A stretch of DNA of 64,000 nt from JAVBOW01 sp031550125 (GCA_031550125.1 JAVBOW010000009.1:16318-80317); one strand, 5' to 3'. Positions 17,483 to 26,766 are shown, numbered from the stretch's first letter. Notes: generated from the letters alone by a model not told the origin. Made by a program: numbers and translations.

Positions 17483-19075
17483 ATGAAAAAACTTTTCGCA
17501 CTTATTGGCTTATGCGCCTGTTTATCCGCTATGGCTCAGCAAAAACAGGCCGTCTCCGACAATTATAAACGCAACAGCCTGTCGCTTATTATGGCTGAAC
17601 ACGGGGCAACCTATGAATCACAGCTTTACGACTACACCCAAAGCATAAAAACAGGGGATAAATTCGACATAAACGACATTGCCACTAAAAAGATAAAGAT
17701 AACGGGCAACCAGACCGTTAACCATGCAGTGGCGGAAGCCGGCCTGGGCAGGGAGATAATTTCGTTCTGGTACAAACGCCAGGCCGACGGCAAAATGGAC
17801 GACGGGCTGGTACTGGAGCGCGGCCGTTATAACGCCACCGACCAGGACGTGCTGAACGCCAGCGCCACCATGATAGGTAACGCACTGCTCGAAGGAGTTG
17901 GCCACACGCTGATAAACGGCAGCTACGTGATGGTACTCGACTACTCGAACATCAAGACGGCAAAGAACCAGTTCAACCAGGAGTCATGGTACGTCACCAC
18001 CACCGCGCACGTATTCAAGGTAGACTATACCGACGCGGAGCAGAAAGCCGTATTCGACACGTGGATATACCCCGAGGACAACGCACAGAAACAAGCCGAA
18101 AAGAACGCAGCCTTCAACAGCATCGCCATCAAGATGGCGCATAAAGGCAGCGCTTCGTACGAAAGCAACGCGACAACCGACAACGGCGGGCTGAAGGCCG
18201 CCGTGCAAAGCGGTTACGAGAATGTGCTGGCCAAACTGGAAAAACAAATAGGCGAGTGGCAGGTAACCACATCCGTGGCCGCCGTCAAACCCCTGTCTGC
18301 CAAAATAGGTTCCAAGGAAGGGCTGAAAAACGGCAATCGCTACCAGGTTTACAAATTCGCCGAAGACGCCAACGGCAATCTCAAATCGATAAGCAAGGGT
18401 TATATCCGCGCCACCGAAATATCTAACAACAGCGGCATGGCCACAGGCGCGACGAAACCGTCAAAATTCTACCAGATCTCGGGCGGAAGCCTCAAGGAAG
18501 GTATGCTCATGAAACAGAGTAACGACCTGGGCATGGCCGTGGGCCTCGGATTCAAAGCCGGCGGACTCAGTCCGTACAACCTTACGATCGACTATCTGGC
18601 CCATATCGGCACGGGAGGAAACTCGATGTACGGAATGTTCGGCGCAGGTTACGACCTGTTGAGCGGATCGAAGATACACGATAAATTCGACAACGTACCC
18701 GAAATACTCGACGGAGGGATCTCGTTCATCAACGCAAGCATCGGCTTCGGCTACGGCGTCCGTCCGCACCGTTACCTCGAGCTGGTTCCCTTCATCATGG
18801 GCGGCGGCGACTATATGATGCTCAACCTCGACGCCGACAGCAGCCTCGACGAAGAGGACGACGAATTCATGCAGAAAGTGGCGTGGTTCGGAAATGCGGG
18901 CCTGCGTGCCAACATCAACGTAAAATACCCCCTCCAGGTATTCGCACAGTTAGACTACACATTCTTCGTATTGGAAGGTGATTTCTACAAGACAGTCAAC
19001 GACGTACTCGAAGAGGCCGACCTTCACCACAAAGGAGGAGTGGGCTTCATGGTAGGGGTGAAATGGACGTTCTAA
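17483..19075 (+). CDS. Predicted outer-membrane barrel protein, cluster gene 1
   Basis: 530 aa with a signal peptide (MKKLFALIGLCACLSAMAQ). Residues about 70-330 are a periplasmic region with a segment like those in FlgT/CsgG-type proteins (PLSAKIGSKEGLKNGNRYQV). From about residue 340 the sequence has alternating glycine- and aromatic-rich strands (AVGLGFKAGG, MYGMFGAGYDLL, FINASIGFGYGV, FMVGVKWTF), and ends in Phe, the usual outer-membrane barrel signature. An acidic loop (DSSLDEEDDE) lies within the barrel part. No named family is recognised. It heads a tightly spaced operon. Confidence 0.65.
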   Translation: MKKLFALIGLCACLSAMAQQKQAVSDNYKRNSLSLIMAEHGATYESQLYDYTQSIKTGDKFDINDIATKKIKITGNQTVNHAVAEAGLGREIISFWYKRQADGKMDDGLVLERGRYNATDQDVLNASATMIGNALLEGVGHTLINGSYVMVLDYSNIKTAKNQFNQESWYVTTTAHVFKVDYTDAEQKAVFDTWIYPEDNAQKQAEKNAAFNSIAIKMAHKGSASYESNATTDNGGLKAAVQSGYENVLAKLEKQIGEWQVTTSVAAVKPLSAKIGSKEGLKNGNRYQVYKFAEDANGNLKSISKGYIRATEISNNSGMATGATKPSKFYQISGGSLKEGMLMKQSNDLGMAVGLGFKAGGLSPYNLTIDYLAHIGTGGNSMYGMFGAGYDLLSGSKIHDKFDNVPEILDGGISFINASIGFGYGVRPHRYLELVPFIMGGGDYMMLNLDADSSLDEEDDEFMQKVAWFGNAGLRANINVKYPLQVFAQLDYTFFVLEGDFYKTVNDVLEEADLHHKGGVGFMVGVKWTF

Positions 19076-19101
19076 TCCAAAAACGACAATAAGTCAACGG
19101 T

Positions 19102-19620
19102 ATGAAAAACCTGCTGTTCTCTCTGTTTATGCTGTCGCTGGCCTTCGGGCCGGCGACGGCGTTCGCTCAAAAGAGCAAAGACCGCAAAGTGCTGTTCGAC
19201 AGCTCTAACAACTATGAAGTGGCTACCGTAAAGGTGGGAAGCGAAGGCACCAAATTCATCAAAGTCTGGGGGTTCGGCAAAAAGATCGATCTGGCCATAG
19301 TTCAGGCTAAAAAGAACGCCGTGTGCGCCTGCCTATTCCGCGGCCTGCCGGGCATGGAGTCCGCCAACCCCACCCCGCCGCTCTGCACCGACCCTAACGC
19401 CGCCGCAACGCACGAAGATTATTTCAACAATTTCTTCGAAACCGGCGGGGAGTACCTCAAATACATCAATCTGACGTCGGACGGCATGCCGGCGGCGCAG
19501 GATCGCCGCGAGGTGAAAGGAGGTTACAAAGTAGCCATCTATGTGCAGGTAATGCACGACAACCTGCGTAACAGGCTGCAAGCCGACGGGATCATACAAA
19601 AACTCAGTGCAGGATTCTAA
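19102..19620 (+). CDS. Small secreted protein, cluster gene 2
   Basis: 172 aa with a signal peptide ending near TAFAQ. The motif FIKVWGFGKKIDLAIVQAKK followed by NAVCACLFRG looks like the strand-helix unit of LPP20/FlgT N-terminal-like domains, where a helix rich in Ala follows a beta strand. Four cysteines occur in the mature part. The function is unknown; the neighbours suggest a periplasmic part of an envelope complex. Gap to gene 1 is 26 nt, to gene 3 is 12 nt. Confidence 0.6.
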   Translation: MKNLLFSLFMLSLAFGPATAFAQKSKDRKVLFDSSNNYEVATVKVGSEGTKFIKVWGFGKKIDLAIVQAKKNAVCACLFRGLPGMESANPTPPLCTDPNAAATHEDYFNNFFETGGEYLKYINLTSDGMPAAQDRREVKGGYKVAIYVQVMHDNLRNRLQADGIIQKLSAGF

Positions 19621-19632
19621 TAACGTAAAGAG

Positions 19633-20601
19633 GTGAAAAGATTGATATTGGCCATTGCGGCCGTATGTTTTGCCTGCGCGTCGTTCGGCCAGGCGAAAAA
19701 GCCCACGCTGATGGTAGTGCCAAGCGACGCGTGGTGCATACGCAACGGATACGTCCAGCAATTCGACGACCAGGGGCAGACAAGGCAAATACCGGACTAT
19801 CAGGCGGCTATGCAGCAAAGCGCCGAGATGAGACAGCTCGTTTCCGAGATGGGGGGCTTAATGGCAAGCCGCGAATTCCCGCTCAAATCGCTCGAGCAGG
19901 AACTCAAGCGCCTGCAAACCGAATCGGCCGAAATGTCGGCCCTTGCAGGAAGCGAAACCGGCAGCGGCATTACCGAAACCCCCTTCGAGCGCCTTAAGCG
20001 CAACGCGGGGGCAGACATTATCCTGGATATCGACTTCAATATGAAGCGTAACGGCCCCGACACTCAGGTATCGTTCAACCTTACCGCCCTGGACGCCTAT
20101 TCTTCGAAGATGATCTCCGGTAACACCGGCGTGGGAAGCAAAGGCAACATCGCGGTGGAGTTGTTGATGAAAGAGGCGGTGGGAAGCTTCATTGATAAAT
20201 TCTGCACCGACCTGAAAACATATTTCGACGGCATGTTCGCCGACGGAAGGGAGATCACCCTAATGCTGCGTTGCTTCGACAGCTCGCCGATAAACTTCGA
20301 AACAGAATTCGACTACAGCGGGCAAACGGCCGAACTGGCAGACATCATCGGCGTATGGATGGAGGAGAATAGCGTAAACGGACGTTTCTCGGAAGACAAA
20401 CGATCGACCAACGTCCTGCGCTACACGCAGGTGCGTATTCCCATGTACGGCACAAGCCTTTCGGGCAAACAGACCGCCCTCGACGCGTCCGGATTCGGCC
20501 GCGGGCTGGTGAACGTGCTGCGGAAAGCGCCGTATAACGTAACCGTCAAGACAGTACCCAAAGGTCTGGGCGAAATATGGCTGATCCTGGGCGAAAAGTA
20601 G
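19633..20601 (+). CDS. DUF6175-like secreted protein, cluster gene 3
   Basis: 322 aa, starting with GTG at 19633 (VKRLILAIAAVCFACASFGQ is a clean signal peptide, and AGAGG lies just upstream). Residues 25-110 hold PTLMVVPSDAWCIRNGYV and a helical stretch; the middle has ILDIDFNMKRNGPDTQVSFN and a helix before KFCTDLKTYFDGMFADGREI. I assign it to DUF6175 from memory of that Bacteroidetes family, without a search. It resembles TolB- or CsgG-like periplasmic proteins in its alternating pattern, but no function is known. Confidence 0.6.
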   Translation: MKRLILAIAAVCFACASFGQAKKPTLMVVPSDAWCIRNGYVQQFDDQGQTRQIPDYQAAMQQSAEMRQLVSEMGGLMASREFPLKSLEQELKRLQTESAEMSALAGSETGSGITETPFERLKRNAGADIILDIDFNMKRNGPDTQVSFNLTALDAYSSKMISGNTGVGSKGNIAVELLMKEAVGSFIDKFCTDLKTYFDGMFADGREITLMLRCFDSSPINFETEFDYSGQTAELADIIGVWMEENSVNGRFSEDKRSTNVLRYTQVRIPMYGTSLSGKQTALDASGFGRGLVNVLRKAPYNVTVKTVPKGLGEIWLILGEK

Positions 20602-20713
20602 CCCTGCCGCGGCGGTGAAACGTGAACTGGCGTGAAGTCCGGCGGCGACCAACAGACAAAATACTAACAATAAACGAGTTCCCGAACAGGACACTCGCGT
20701 TAAACATACGGTT

Positions 20714-21715
20714 ATGTCGAATCGTTTTATTTCAGCCGTCCGGCCTATTGCGGCGGCAATGGCGGCGTGCTGCGCTTCGTTGCACCTTTGGGCGCAACCG
20801 CAGCTGACCGCAAAAGAGATGGTGGCCATCTCGCCGCTGGTGTCAGAATCCGTCAACCTTCCCGAAGACGCCAGGGCGTCGCTGGGGATGAAACTGGGCC
20901 AGATGGTGACCCAGAACGGTTTCGGATCGTACTCCAACCAGTTCGTCCTGACCGCCAACGTCGTGGTCATAGACAAGCAGGTTACCGCCGGCGCGCCGGC
21001 GCAGTTCATGGTAGACCTCGAGGTGTCGGTATATGCCCTCAACGTCGACGAAAAGGTGATCTTCGACGAGATATCGTTCAACGTCAGGGGTGTGGACCGC
21101 GCGGAACACAAGGCCGTCATACAAGCCATAAACCAGATCAAACCCCGCAGCGCCGCCACGCAGGAATTCATGAAGTCCTGCCGCGGGAAGATCATAGACT
21201 ATTACAACGCTCGCGTGCCGGCGCTGCTCACCAAAGCGCAATCGCTGGCCACCCGCAACGAATATCAGGAAGCGCTCGAAGTGCTTTCCGTTATCCCCGA
21301 GAGCGTCGACCAGTATCCGATGGTAGCCTCGCAAATGTCAGCCATATACATAAAGATGATCAACCGTCAGGCCGACGCCGCGCTGACCGAAGCCAAAGGG
21401 TTGATCGCCGTGCGGGACTACGACAGCGCGCTGGCGGCGCTCCAGGGGGTAGACCCTTCGAGCGACAGAAGCAAACAGGCCCTGGCCCAGATAGCGCAGA
21501 TAAAGGCCAAGCTCGATGCCGAAGAGCAACGCAAACTCGAAAAGGAGATGCAGGCCTATGAAGATGCGCGCCGCGACCACGACGACAAAGTGGAGCTTGA
21601 AAAACTGCGTATCGAAGCGGCTAAAAAAGTGGGCGTGGAGCAGGCAAAGAACGACGCGACGGTAGCCACGAAACTAAACGAATGGTTTCTGGGCAAATTC
21701 AACAGGAAAAAATAA
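20714..21715 (+). CDS. Secreted helical-repeat protein, cluster gene 4
   Basis: 333 aa, signal peptide about residues 1-28 (ends LHLWAQ). N-terminal beta-rich domain (residues 30-150) with VSESVNLPEDARASLGMKL and FVLTANVVVIDKQVTAG. A TPR-like helical region follows (about 165-265) with paired ARVPALLTKAQSLATRNEYQ and EAKGLIAVRDYDSALAALQG units. The last 65 residues are a charged helix (KLEKEMQAYEDARRDHDDKV) and probably a coiled coil. It probably acts as a periplasmic scaffold. The 112-nt gap before it shows nothing recognisable. Confidence 0.6.
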   Translation: MSNRFISAVRPIAAAMAACCASLHLWAQPQLTAKEMVAISPLVSESVNLPEDARASLGMKLGQMVTQNGFGSYSNQFVLTANVVVIDKQVTAGAPAQFMVDLEVSVYALNVDEKVIFDEISFNVRGVDRAEHKAVIQAINQIKPRSAATQEFMKSCRGKIIDYYNARVPALLTKAQSLATRNEYQEALEVLSVIPESVDQYPMVASQMSAIYIKMINRQADAALTEAKGLIAVRDYDSALAALQGVDPSSDRSKQALAQIAQIKAKLDAEEQRKLEKEMQAYEDARRDHDDKVELEKLRIEAAKKVGVEQAKNDATVATKLNEWFLGKFNRKK

Positions 21716-21730
21716 CAAACCTCGTATACC

Positions 21731-22660
21731 ATGGCGCAATGTCCGAGATGTAAGGAAGATATGCCCCTGCTCTCCCAGATATGTCCCGTATGCGGATACG
21801 TCGCCCAGGGAGAGACGGCGGATGAAAATGTAGTAAGCGTAGAGGAGCTCATCACTACACTGGAGCGCATACTTCACTCCGTCAGGGTAATACCAAAACC
21901 GTCGTTCGCGCGGGGCATGGCCCAGTTGAGCTATTTGATATTCCCGCTGGCGGCGCTCTTCTCGCTTGCGGTAGCCCTGATAAGCCAGGCCGGGCTGTTC
22001 TGGATACTCTTTGCCGTACTGGCCGTCTGCTCGTTGGTTGCCGTTATACGCAAATCGCGAGGAAAACTGGGCAACGACCCGTTCAACCGCCAATTCGCCG
22101 AATACAGGAATGACTTCACCTATTTCCGGCGCAAGGCCGAGCGCAGTTTCGGCAAAAGCCGCGAGGTAAGCCTGCTGGTGGACGAAATAGCAGGCCAGAT
22201 AGACACCATCGAAAGGGAACGGAAGAGGGCGTCCGCCGCAAACACAGCCATATGGGCGGGCATCGTGGCGCTTATTGCCGCGTTGGGACTGTGGGGTATT
22301 TACGGTGCAGGCAAAGCGATAAGCGCTCCGGCGGAAGAGGAGCGTATTGCGGCCGCGGCCGGGCCGGACGATTGGCGCAACATCCTGGAAGCCTATAAAG
22401 CTACGGATCCCGAATCGATAGAAGGTCCCGAAATGCGCATGTCCGTCGTCAACGCCATGCTGGCCGACGGCAAAAGTTCCCAGGCGCGGGATTTTTTTGA
22501 ATCGTACTGCATGGGACTCAGGGGCGACTACGAATGCGCACGGCAAATCGTCGAACATCTCGTAACGACCGGCGACGGCGATGCGGCGGCAAAATTCATA
22601 GGCCATTGCACGGCTATGAGATATGATTCCGATCTGGGCAAACTCAAAAAGATGATATAA
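21731..22660 (+). CDS. Zinc-ribbon membrane protein, cluster gene 5
   Basis: 309 aa. A zinc ribbon sits at the N-terminus (C4-x2-C7 and C18-x2-C21). Two adjacent hydrophobic helices lie at about residues 66-106 and a third at about 172-192, with a charged helical stretch between. The C-terminal 110 residues (EEERIAAAAGPDDWRNILEA) look helical and repeat-like. A zinc-ribbon membrane protein next to an SPFH protein recalls the Bacillus ydjG-ydjI pair, which works with PspA at the membrane; that comparison is an inference. Its stop is 1 nt before the next start. Confidence 0.7.
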   Translation: MAQCPRCKEDMPLLSQICPVCGYVAQGETADENVVSVEELITTLERILHSVRVIPKPSFARGMAQLSYLIFPLAALFSLAVALISQAGLFWILFAVLAVCSLVAVIRKSRGKLGNDPFNRQFAEYRNDFTYFRRKAERSFGKSREVSLLVDEIAGQIDTIERERKRASAANTAIWAGIVALIAALGLWGIYGAGKAISAPAEEERIAAAAGPDDWRNILEAYKATDPESIEGPEMRMSVVNAMLADGKSSQARDFFESYCMGLRGDYECARQIVEHLVTTGDGDAAAKFIGHCTAMRYDSDLGKLKKMI

Positions 22661-22661
22661 C

Positions 22662-24038
22662 ATGGGGTTATTCGGAAATAAAAAAGAGGGCGGATTGATG
22701 GACGTCAGCCGCTGCGACGAGAAAAATGTCCTTATATGGAAATGGTCGCCCGACGGCCAGCCGAGCCGGCGCGAAAACGCCATCCGCTACGGCAGCAGCC
22801 TGCGGGTCAAGGATGGCGAAGTGGCCGTGTTCGTCTATAAGCAGAAAGACGGAGCCATGCAGGATTTCATAACGGGACCGTTCGACGAAACTATCAAAAC
22901 GGCGAACTTTCCGATATTGACCTCGATAGTCGGCGCCGCTTTCGGCGGCGCGTCGCCGTTCCAGGCCGAAATATATTTCATCAACCTTTCCGGCAACATC
23001 CAGATAAAGTTCTTCATAAGCGATTTCGACGTGGCCGACGCGCGCCTTGCGGATTATACGGCTCCTGTTAGCGTAAAAGGCTCAATGACTTTCAACATAG
23101 CGGACTATCGCCAGTTCATAAAACTCAACCGCATGATCGACTTCAGCATGGATGAGTTTCACGACCAGGTGAAGGGGGCTGTGGTGCGTTACGCCAAAAG
23201 CGTAATAGCCAACGCGCCCGAACAGCTGGGGCTTCCGCTGGTGCAGATAGAGCGGGGACTCGACGGCATAAACGACCTGGTTGGGCGACACCTGAGGAAT
23301 GCCCTCGCGGAAGATTTCGGCGTCTATGTAAAACGTGTAGATATTTCCGATATCACCATCAATAAGGAGAGCGAAGACTACCTGCGGCTGAGAGAAGTCA
23401 CGGTAGACCAGCAAAGCGATACCATAAAGGCGCAAACCGCCGCACATATCAAGACCCTGACAGACAATCAGGCCATAACGGCCGAGAACTACGCCGAGTC
23501 GCTGAGGATACATCGCGAAGAGACGCAACGCCAGCAACGCCTGCAAGCCGAATCGGCCAACCTTGCCGCGCACCAGATAAACATACAGGGCGAAGTGGCC
23601 CGCACCGCAGCCGAAAGCCTCGGGCAACTGGGCGGAGGCGGAGGCGCAGCCATAGGCGGCGACGGCAGCATGAATCCCGCAGGAATGATGGCGGGCATGA
23701 TGATGGGAGGCGCAATGGGCGCGGGGATGACCAACATGATGGGCAACATGATGCAGGGAATCAACCAGCCCCAGCCGCCTCAGCCGCCCGCAAACGCCGT
23801 AGCATCGTACCACGTCTCGTCCGGAGGGTCGCAGGCGGGGCCTTACACCATAGGGCAACTACGCCAAATGGCCGCCGCCGGAGGATTTACGCCCTCTACT
23901 TTCGTCTGGAAGGCCGGGATGGGAAGCTGGGAAGCGGCGTCCGACGTGCCGGAGGTGGCCGCCATATTCGCCACTCCTCCCCCTCCTCCCGCGCCCGTCG
24001 CGGGCGGCTCCACGCCTCCTCCCCCTCCGGGAATGTAA
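22662..24038 (+). CDS. SPFH-domain (virion-core-like) protein with C-terminal GYF_2 domain, cluster gene 6
   Basis: 458 aa, no signal peptide. Residues about 20-255 match the SPFH/YdjI type: VLIWKWSPDGQPSRRENAI, TGPFDETIKTANFPILTSIV, VYVKRVDISDITINKESEDY. A coiled coil follows (255-310), then a Gly/Met-rich linker (320-366) and a GYF_2 domain (381-436: GPYTIGQL, FVWKAGMGSWEAASDVPE) before a proline-rich tail. SPFH proteins form membrane-bound rings or microdomains, and GYF_2 domains bind proline-rich or membrane partners. It probably organises the complex encoded by this cluster on the cytoplasmic side. Confidence 0.85.
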   Translation: MGLFGNKKEGGLMDVSRCDEKNVLIWKWSPDGQPSRRENAIRYGSSLRVKDGEVAVFVYKQKDGAMQDFITGPFDETIKTANFPILTSIVGAAFGGASPFQAEIYFINLSGNIQIKFFISDFDVADARLADYTAPVSVKGSMTFNIADYRQFIKLNRMIDFSMDEFHDQVKGAVVRYAKSVIANAPEQLGLPLVQIERGLDGINDLVGRHLRNALAEDFGVYVKRVDISDITINKESEDYLRLREVTVDQQSDTIKAQTAAHIKTLTDNQAITAENYAESLRIHREETQRQQRLQAESANLAAHQINIQGEVARTAAESLGQLGGGGGAAIGGDGSMNPAGMMAGMMMGGAMGAGMTNMMGNMMQGINQPQPPQPPANAVASYHVSSGGSQAGPYTIGQLRQMAAAGGFTPSTFVWKAGMGSWEAASDVPEVAAIFATPPPPPAPVAGGSTPPPPPGM

Positions 24039-24095
24039 CGGCAAAATATCGCTTAACCGAGGGCAGGCTTTCCGCCGGCCCGCAAAACAAATATT

Positions 24096-24455
24096 ATGGA
24101 AGACGGCAAGTTATCCGTAAACAACATGGTAGAGATGGCCATGGGCCTCTCCATGGCCTCGCTGTTCACACAGGCCATGAACAACGCCGCGGCAAACACC
24201 AACCGCATGATCAATAACGACCGCATAGGCGTCCCGCCGCGTTATATCCACGCCATAACCGACGGCGTGAAGAAAGGCCCGTTCTCCGTGGGAGAGATAG
24301 TAGCGATGATCCGTTCGGGCGAGGTCACCCAGGACACCTATCTATGGAAACCGGGCATGTTGGAGTGGAAATGCGCCAAGGACATAGACGACATAAGCCT
24401 CGAGCTGCACGACGCACCGCCGGCCGAACCCAAACCAGAGAACACGGAACTATGA
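24096..24455 (+). CDS. Small GYF_2-domain protein, cluster gene 7
   Basis: 119 aa. Residues about 48-105 form a GYF_2 domain closely like the one in the preceding gene: YIHAITDGVKKGPFSVGEIV, DTYLWKPGMLEWKCAKDI. The N-terminal 40 residues are Met/Ala/Asn-rich (MASLFTQAMNNAAANTNRMI), matching the Gly/Met linker of the SPFH protein, so this gene looks like a detached copy of that protein's C-terminal half. It overlaps the next gene by four bases. Confidence 0.75.
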   Translation: MEDGKLSVNNMVEMAMGLSMASLFTQAMNNAAANTNRMINNDRIGVPPRYIHAITDGVKKGPFSVGEIVAMIRSGEVTQDTYLWKPGMLEWKCAKDIDDISLELHDAPPAEPKPENTEL

Positions 24456-24790
24456 AGATCAATTTCCCTATGCTGCTGATCGCCATGGCGATCAGCGGGC
24501 TTATATTCCTTGGCTTCCACACGTGGGGCGACAGCCTGCTCTTCTCGCTCGGAACCACGGGCGTATGCCTTGCGATGTTTGCGTGCGCAACGGCTTTCAT
24601 CATATCCGGCTCGCCGAGAGGCACCGTGATGATGAGGACCGCATCGTGGTGCTTCTTCCTGCCGACGTTACTGGCGGACATATTGCTTGCCTCTTTCGGC
24701 GCGGCCCACGTGCCGTTCATCATGGTGAACGGCCTGCTCGTATGCGGTTGGGCGGCTACGGTATATTGGATATACAACTCAAAACAATAA
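24452..24790 (+). CDS. Small four-helix membrane protein, cluster gene 8
   Basis: 112 aa, almost entirely hydrophobic: four probable membrane helices (LLIAMAISGLIFLGF; LFSLGTTGVCLAMFACATAF; TASWCFFLPTLLADILLASF; MVNGLLVCGWAATVYWI). Start is the ATG overlapping the stop of gene 7 (ATGA); an upstream in-frame ATG at 24344 lies inside gene 7 and would add a hydrophilic, unlikely N-terminus. No family recognised. Confidence 0.6.
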   Translation: MKINFPMLLIAMAISGLIFLGFHTWGDSLLFSLGTTGVCLAMFACATAFIISGSPRGTVMMRTASWCFFLPTLLADILLASFGAAHVPFIMVNGLLVCGWAATVYWIYNSKQ

Positions 24791-24794
24791 CGAT

Positions 24795-26099
24795 ATGAGA
24801 CCGGTTACAGCCCTTGCGATGATCGCTTGCCTGGTAGTGTACGCAGCTGGCGCGCAGGCCAAAGAGAAAGTGGTTGAAAAGAGCGCCAGAAGGGTTCCCG
24901 TGTGGGTGGGGACGTCGCAAGCGGGTTACATAGTGGCCTCGACGGAGGCTCCCGATATCGAAGCGGCCAAGGCGCTATGCATGGACAACGTACGCAGGCA
25001 GGTGGCGGAGGCGGTGGCGCAGAACGTCTCCTCGTCGAGCGTATCGCAGATAGACCAGAAAAGCGTAGGCAACCAGGTGACCGGCTTTTTGGACAGCTAC
25101 AGCTCCACTTTCAAGACACAGGCCGCTCCCATGCCCTATCTGCAGGGTATATCGCCTTCAAAAGTAGAGGCGTCGTACTGGGAAAAACGGCTCGACAAGG
25201 AGTCGGGAAAGATAACGGTAATGTACGCCGTCAAATATCCGTTTCCGGCGGTCGATCTGAAAGAACTCGCATGGCGGTTCGAAAAGCACGACCGCGAAAT
25301 GTGGGGCAAATACCAGGCCCTTGCGGAGGATATGGGTAAAGTGGAGTCGCTCGAGCAGATAGACCGCGCCATAGACGACCTCGGCCCTGTGATCTCGTAC
25401 CTGTTCGACGAGGGGCGCAAAAACGCGGCGCAATCGCTCCAGCAAAGCTACCGCAAGCTCTATTCCTCCATCGCCTTCCGCACCATATCCGACGAACCGG
25501 GCGAATACCGTTTCTGCATGACGCTCGACGGACGACCCCTGAAAACATCGCAACGCATGACGCTCCAATCGGATTGCGCCACCAGGCTTACGGCGCAAAC
25601 TCAACCCGACGGCGCGATAGCGGTGAAATACAACTACGACAACTGCCGCCGCGACCGCCAAAGCGAAGTGGCCGTAAAGATGAGGATCAACAACCGCATC
25701 GTCACCCAACCCTTCTTCGTCAACACCGGCAGGCGCGCCATAGAGCTATGGCCCGAAAATACGGTCTACCTCAACGCCACCGGACGGGCGGACAGCGTTA
25801 CGCTCACCGCCATAGATGTAAGGATTTTCTTCAAAGCGGGTTTCGCAGGGCCGTTCACGATAAAAACAATGACCCTCGAAGCCCCGGGGTTGTCCGACCC
25901 GCTGTTCATGGACATGCTCAACTACTCCTGCAAAACGCAGGAGTCCACCGTCAACGTTACCTGGGTAGGATCGGTGAAAGTGCTTGAAGAACAATACAAC
26001 CAAATGAATATGCTGCGCGGCAGCGTCGAGGTTGAAGTGCCGGGCGAAGCGCAGCCTAAACGTATCAACTTCGTCCTGCCTGTAAAAACTAATTGGTAA
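24795..26099 (+). CDS. Secreted LPP20-like protein, cluster gene 9
   Basis: 434 aa, signal peptide to about residue 22 (ends GAQAK). The first 100 mature residues follow the LPP20 pattern: PVWVGTSQAGYIVASTEAPD then EAAKALCMDNVRRQVAEAVA, a strand followed by an Ala-rich helix. The C-terminal 200 residues are beta-rich (YRFCMTLDGRPLKT; VAVKMRINNRIVTQPF; TINVTW-like strands), possibly an adhesin- or DUF4384-like fold. Located 4 nt after gene 8. Function unknown. Confidence 0.6.
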   Translation: MRPVTALAMIACLVVYAAGAQAKEKVVEKSARRVPVWVGTSQAGYIVASTEAPDIEAAKALCMDNVRRQVAEAVAQNVSSSSVSQIDQKSVGNQVTGFLDSYSSTFKTQAAPMPYLQGISPSKVEASYWEKRLDKESGKITVMYAVKYPFPAVDLKELAWRFEKHDREMWGKYQALAEDMGKVESLEQIDRAIDDLGPVISYLFDEGRKNAAQSLQQSYRKLYSSIAFRTISDEPGEYRFCMTLDGRPLKTSQRMTLQSDCATRLTAQTQPDGAIAVKYNYDNCRRDRQSEVAVKMRINNRIVTQPFFVNTGRRAIELWPENTVYLNATGRADSVTLTAIDVRIFFKAGFAGPFTIKTMTLEAPGLSDPLFMDMLNYSCKTQESTVNVTWVGSVKVLEEQYNQMNMLRGSVEVEVPGEAQPKRINFVLPVKTNW

Positions 26100-26115
26100 A
26101 CCAAAAACAAGAGAT

Positions 26116-26766
26116 ATGAATGCCTTAGTAAAGACCATCTGCCTGGCGGCCGCGCTGCTTGTAGCCATACCCGCCGCAAACGCACAGCAAAGCGATCGCG
26201 ACCTGAAAAAAGAGTTGCGCAAAAACGCCGACCGCGAGTCGCGGAAGGAAGCCAAACAACTCAAAAAAGAGGGATGGAAGGTTATGCCCGGCAAACTGCC
26301 GCTGGACAAGCAGATACAGGCCACAAAGTACGCCGAGCTGGATCGTAGCGACAAGGGCGAAAAGCTCTACTTCGTGGGTACGCACCAGGCCGTGGGAGGC
26401 AACTACACCGCAGCCACGCAAATAGCCAACGACCGCGCTCGGCTCGAACTCGCGCGCAGCGTATGCGCCGAGGTGGGCCAGAAGATAGAGCAGCAGATGG
26501 CCAACACGGATTTCGGCCAGGGCGACATAAAGATAATAGACGAATTCGTATCGGCTAACAAAAGCATCGTGTCGGCCCGGCTGCACGGAGCAACCCCCAC
26601 GCTCGAGATATACCGCATAGGAGAAAACGGCCAGTACGAAGCAAGGGTAGCCCTCAAGATAGACGCGCAGCAGGCGCTCCGCGACGCCAAAGCGGGACTC
26701 TCGGCCGGACTGAAAGAAAAATCAGCCAAACTGGCCGCCGACCTCGACAAGATACTTCCGGATTGA
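26116..26766 (+). CDS. Secreted LPP20-like protein, cluster gene 10
   Basis: 216 aa, signal peptide ending at about residue 23 (ANAQQ). After a basic helical segment (residues 25-55, KKELRKNADRESRKEAKQLK) comes YFVGTHQAVGGNYTAATQIA with NDRARLELARSV, again the LPP20-like strand plus helix. It is similar in design to cluster gene 9 and may have arisen by duplication. The operon-like run ends here; the next gene starts 20 nt later but has different base composition. Confidence 0.6.
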   Translation: MNALVKTICLAAALLVAIPAANAQQSDRDLKKELRKNADRESRKEAKQLKKEGWKVMPGKLPLDKQIQATKYAELDRSDKGEKLYFVGTHQAVGGNYTAATQIANDRARLELARSVCAEVGQKIEQQMANTDFGQGDIKIIDEFVSANKSIVSARLHGATPTLEIYRIGENGQYEARVALKIDAQQALRDAKAGLSAGLKEKSAKLAADLDKILPD

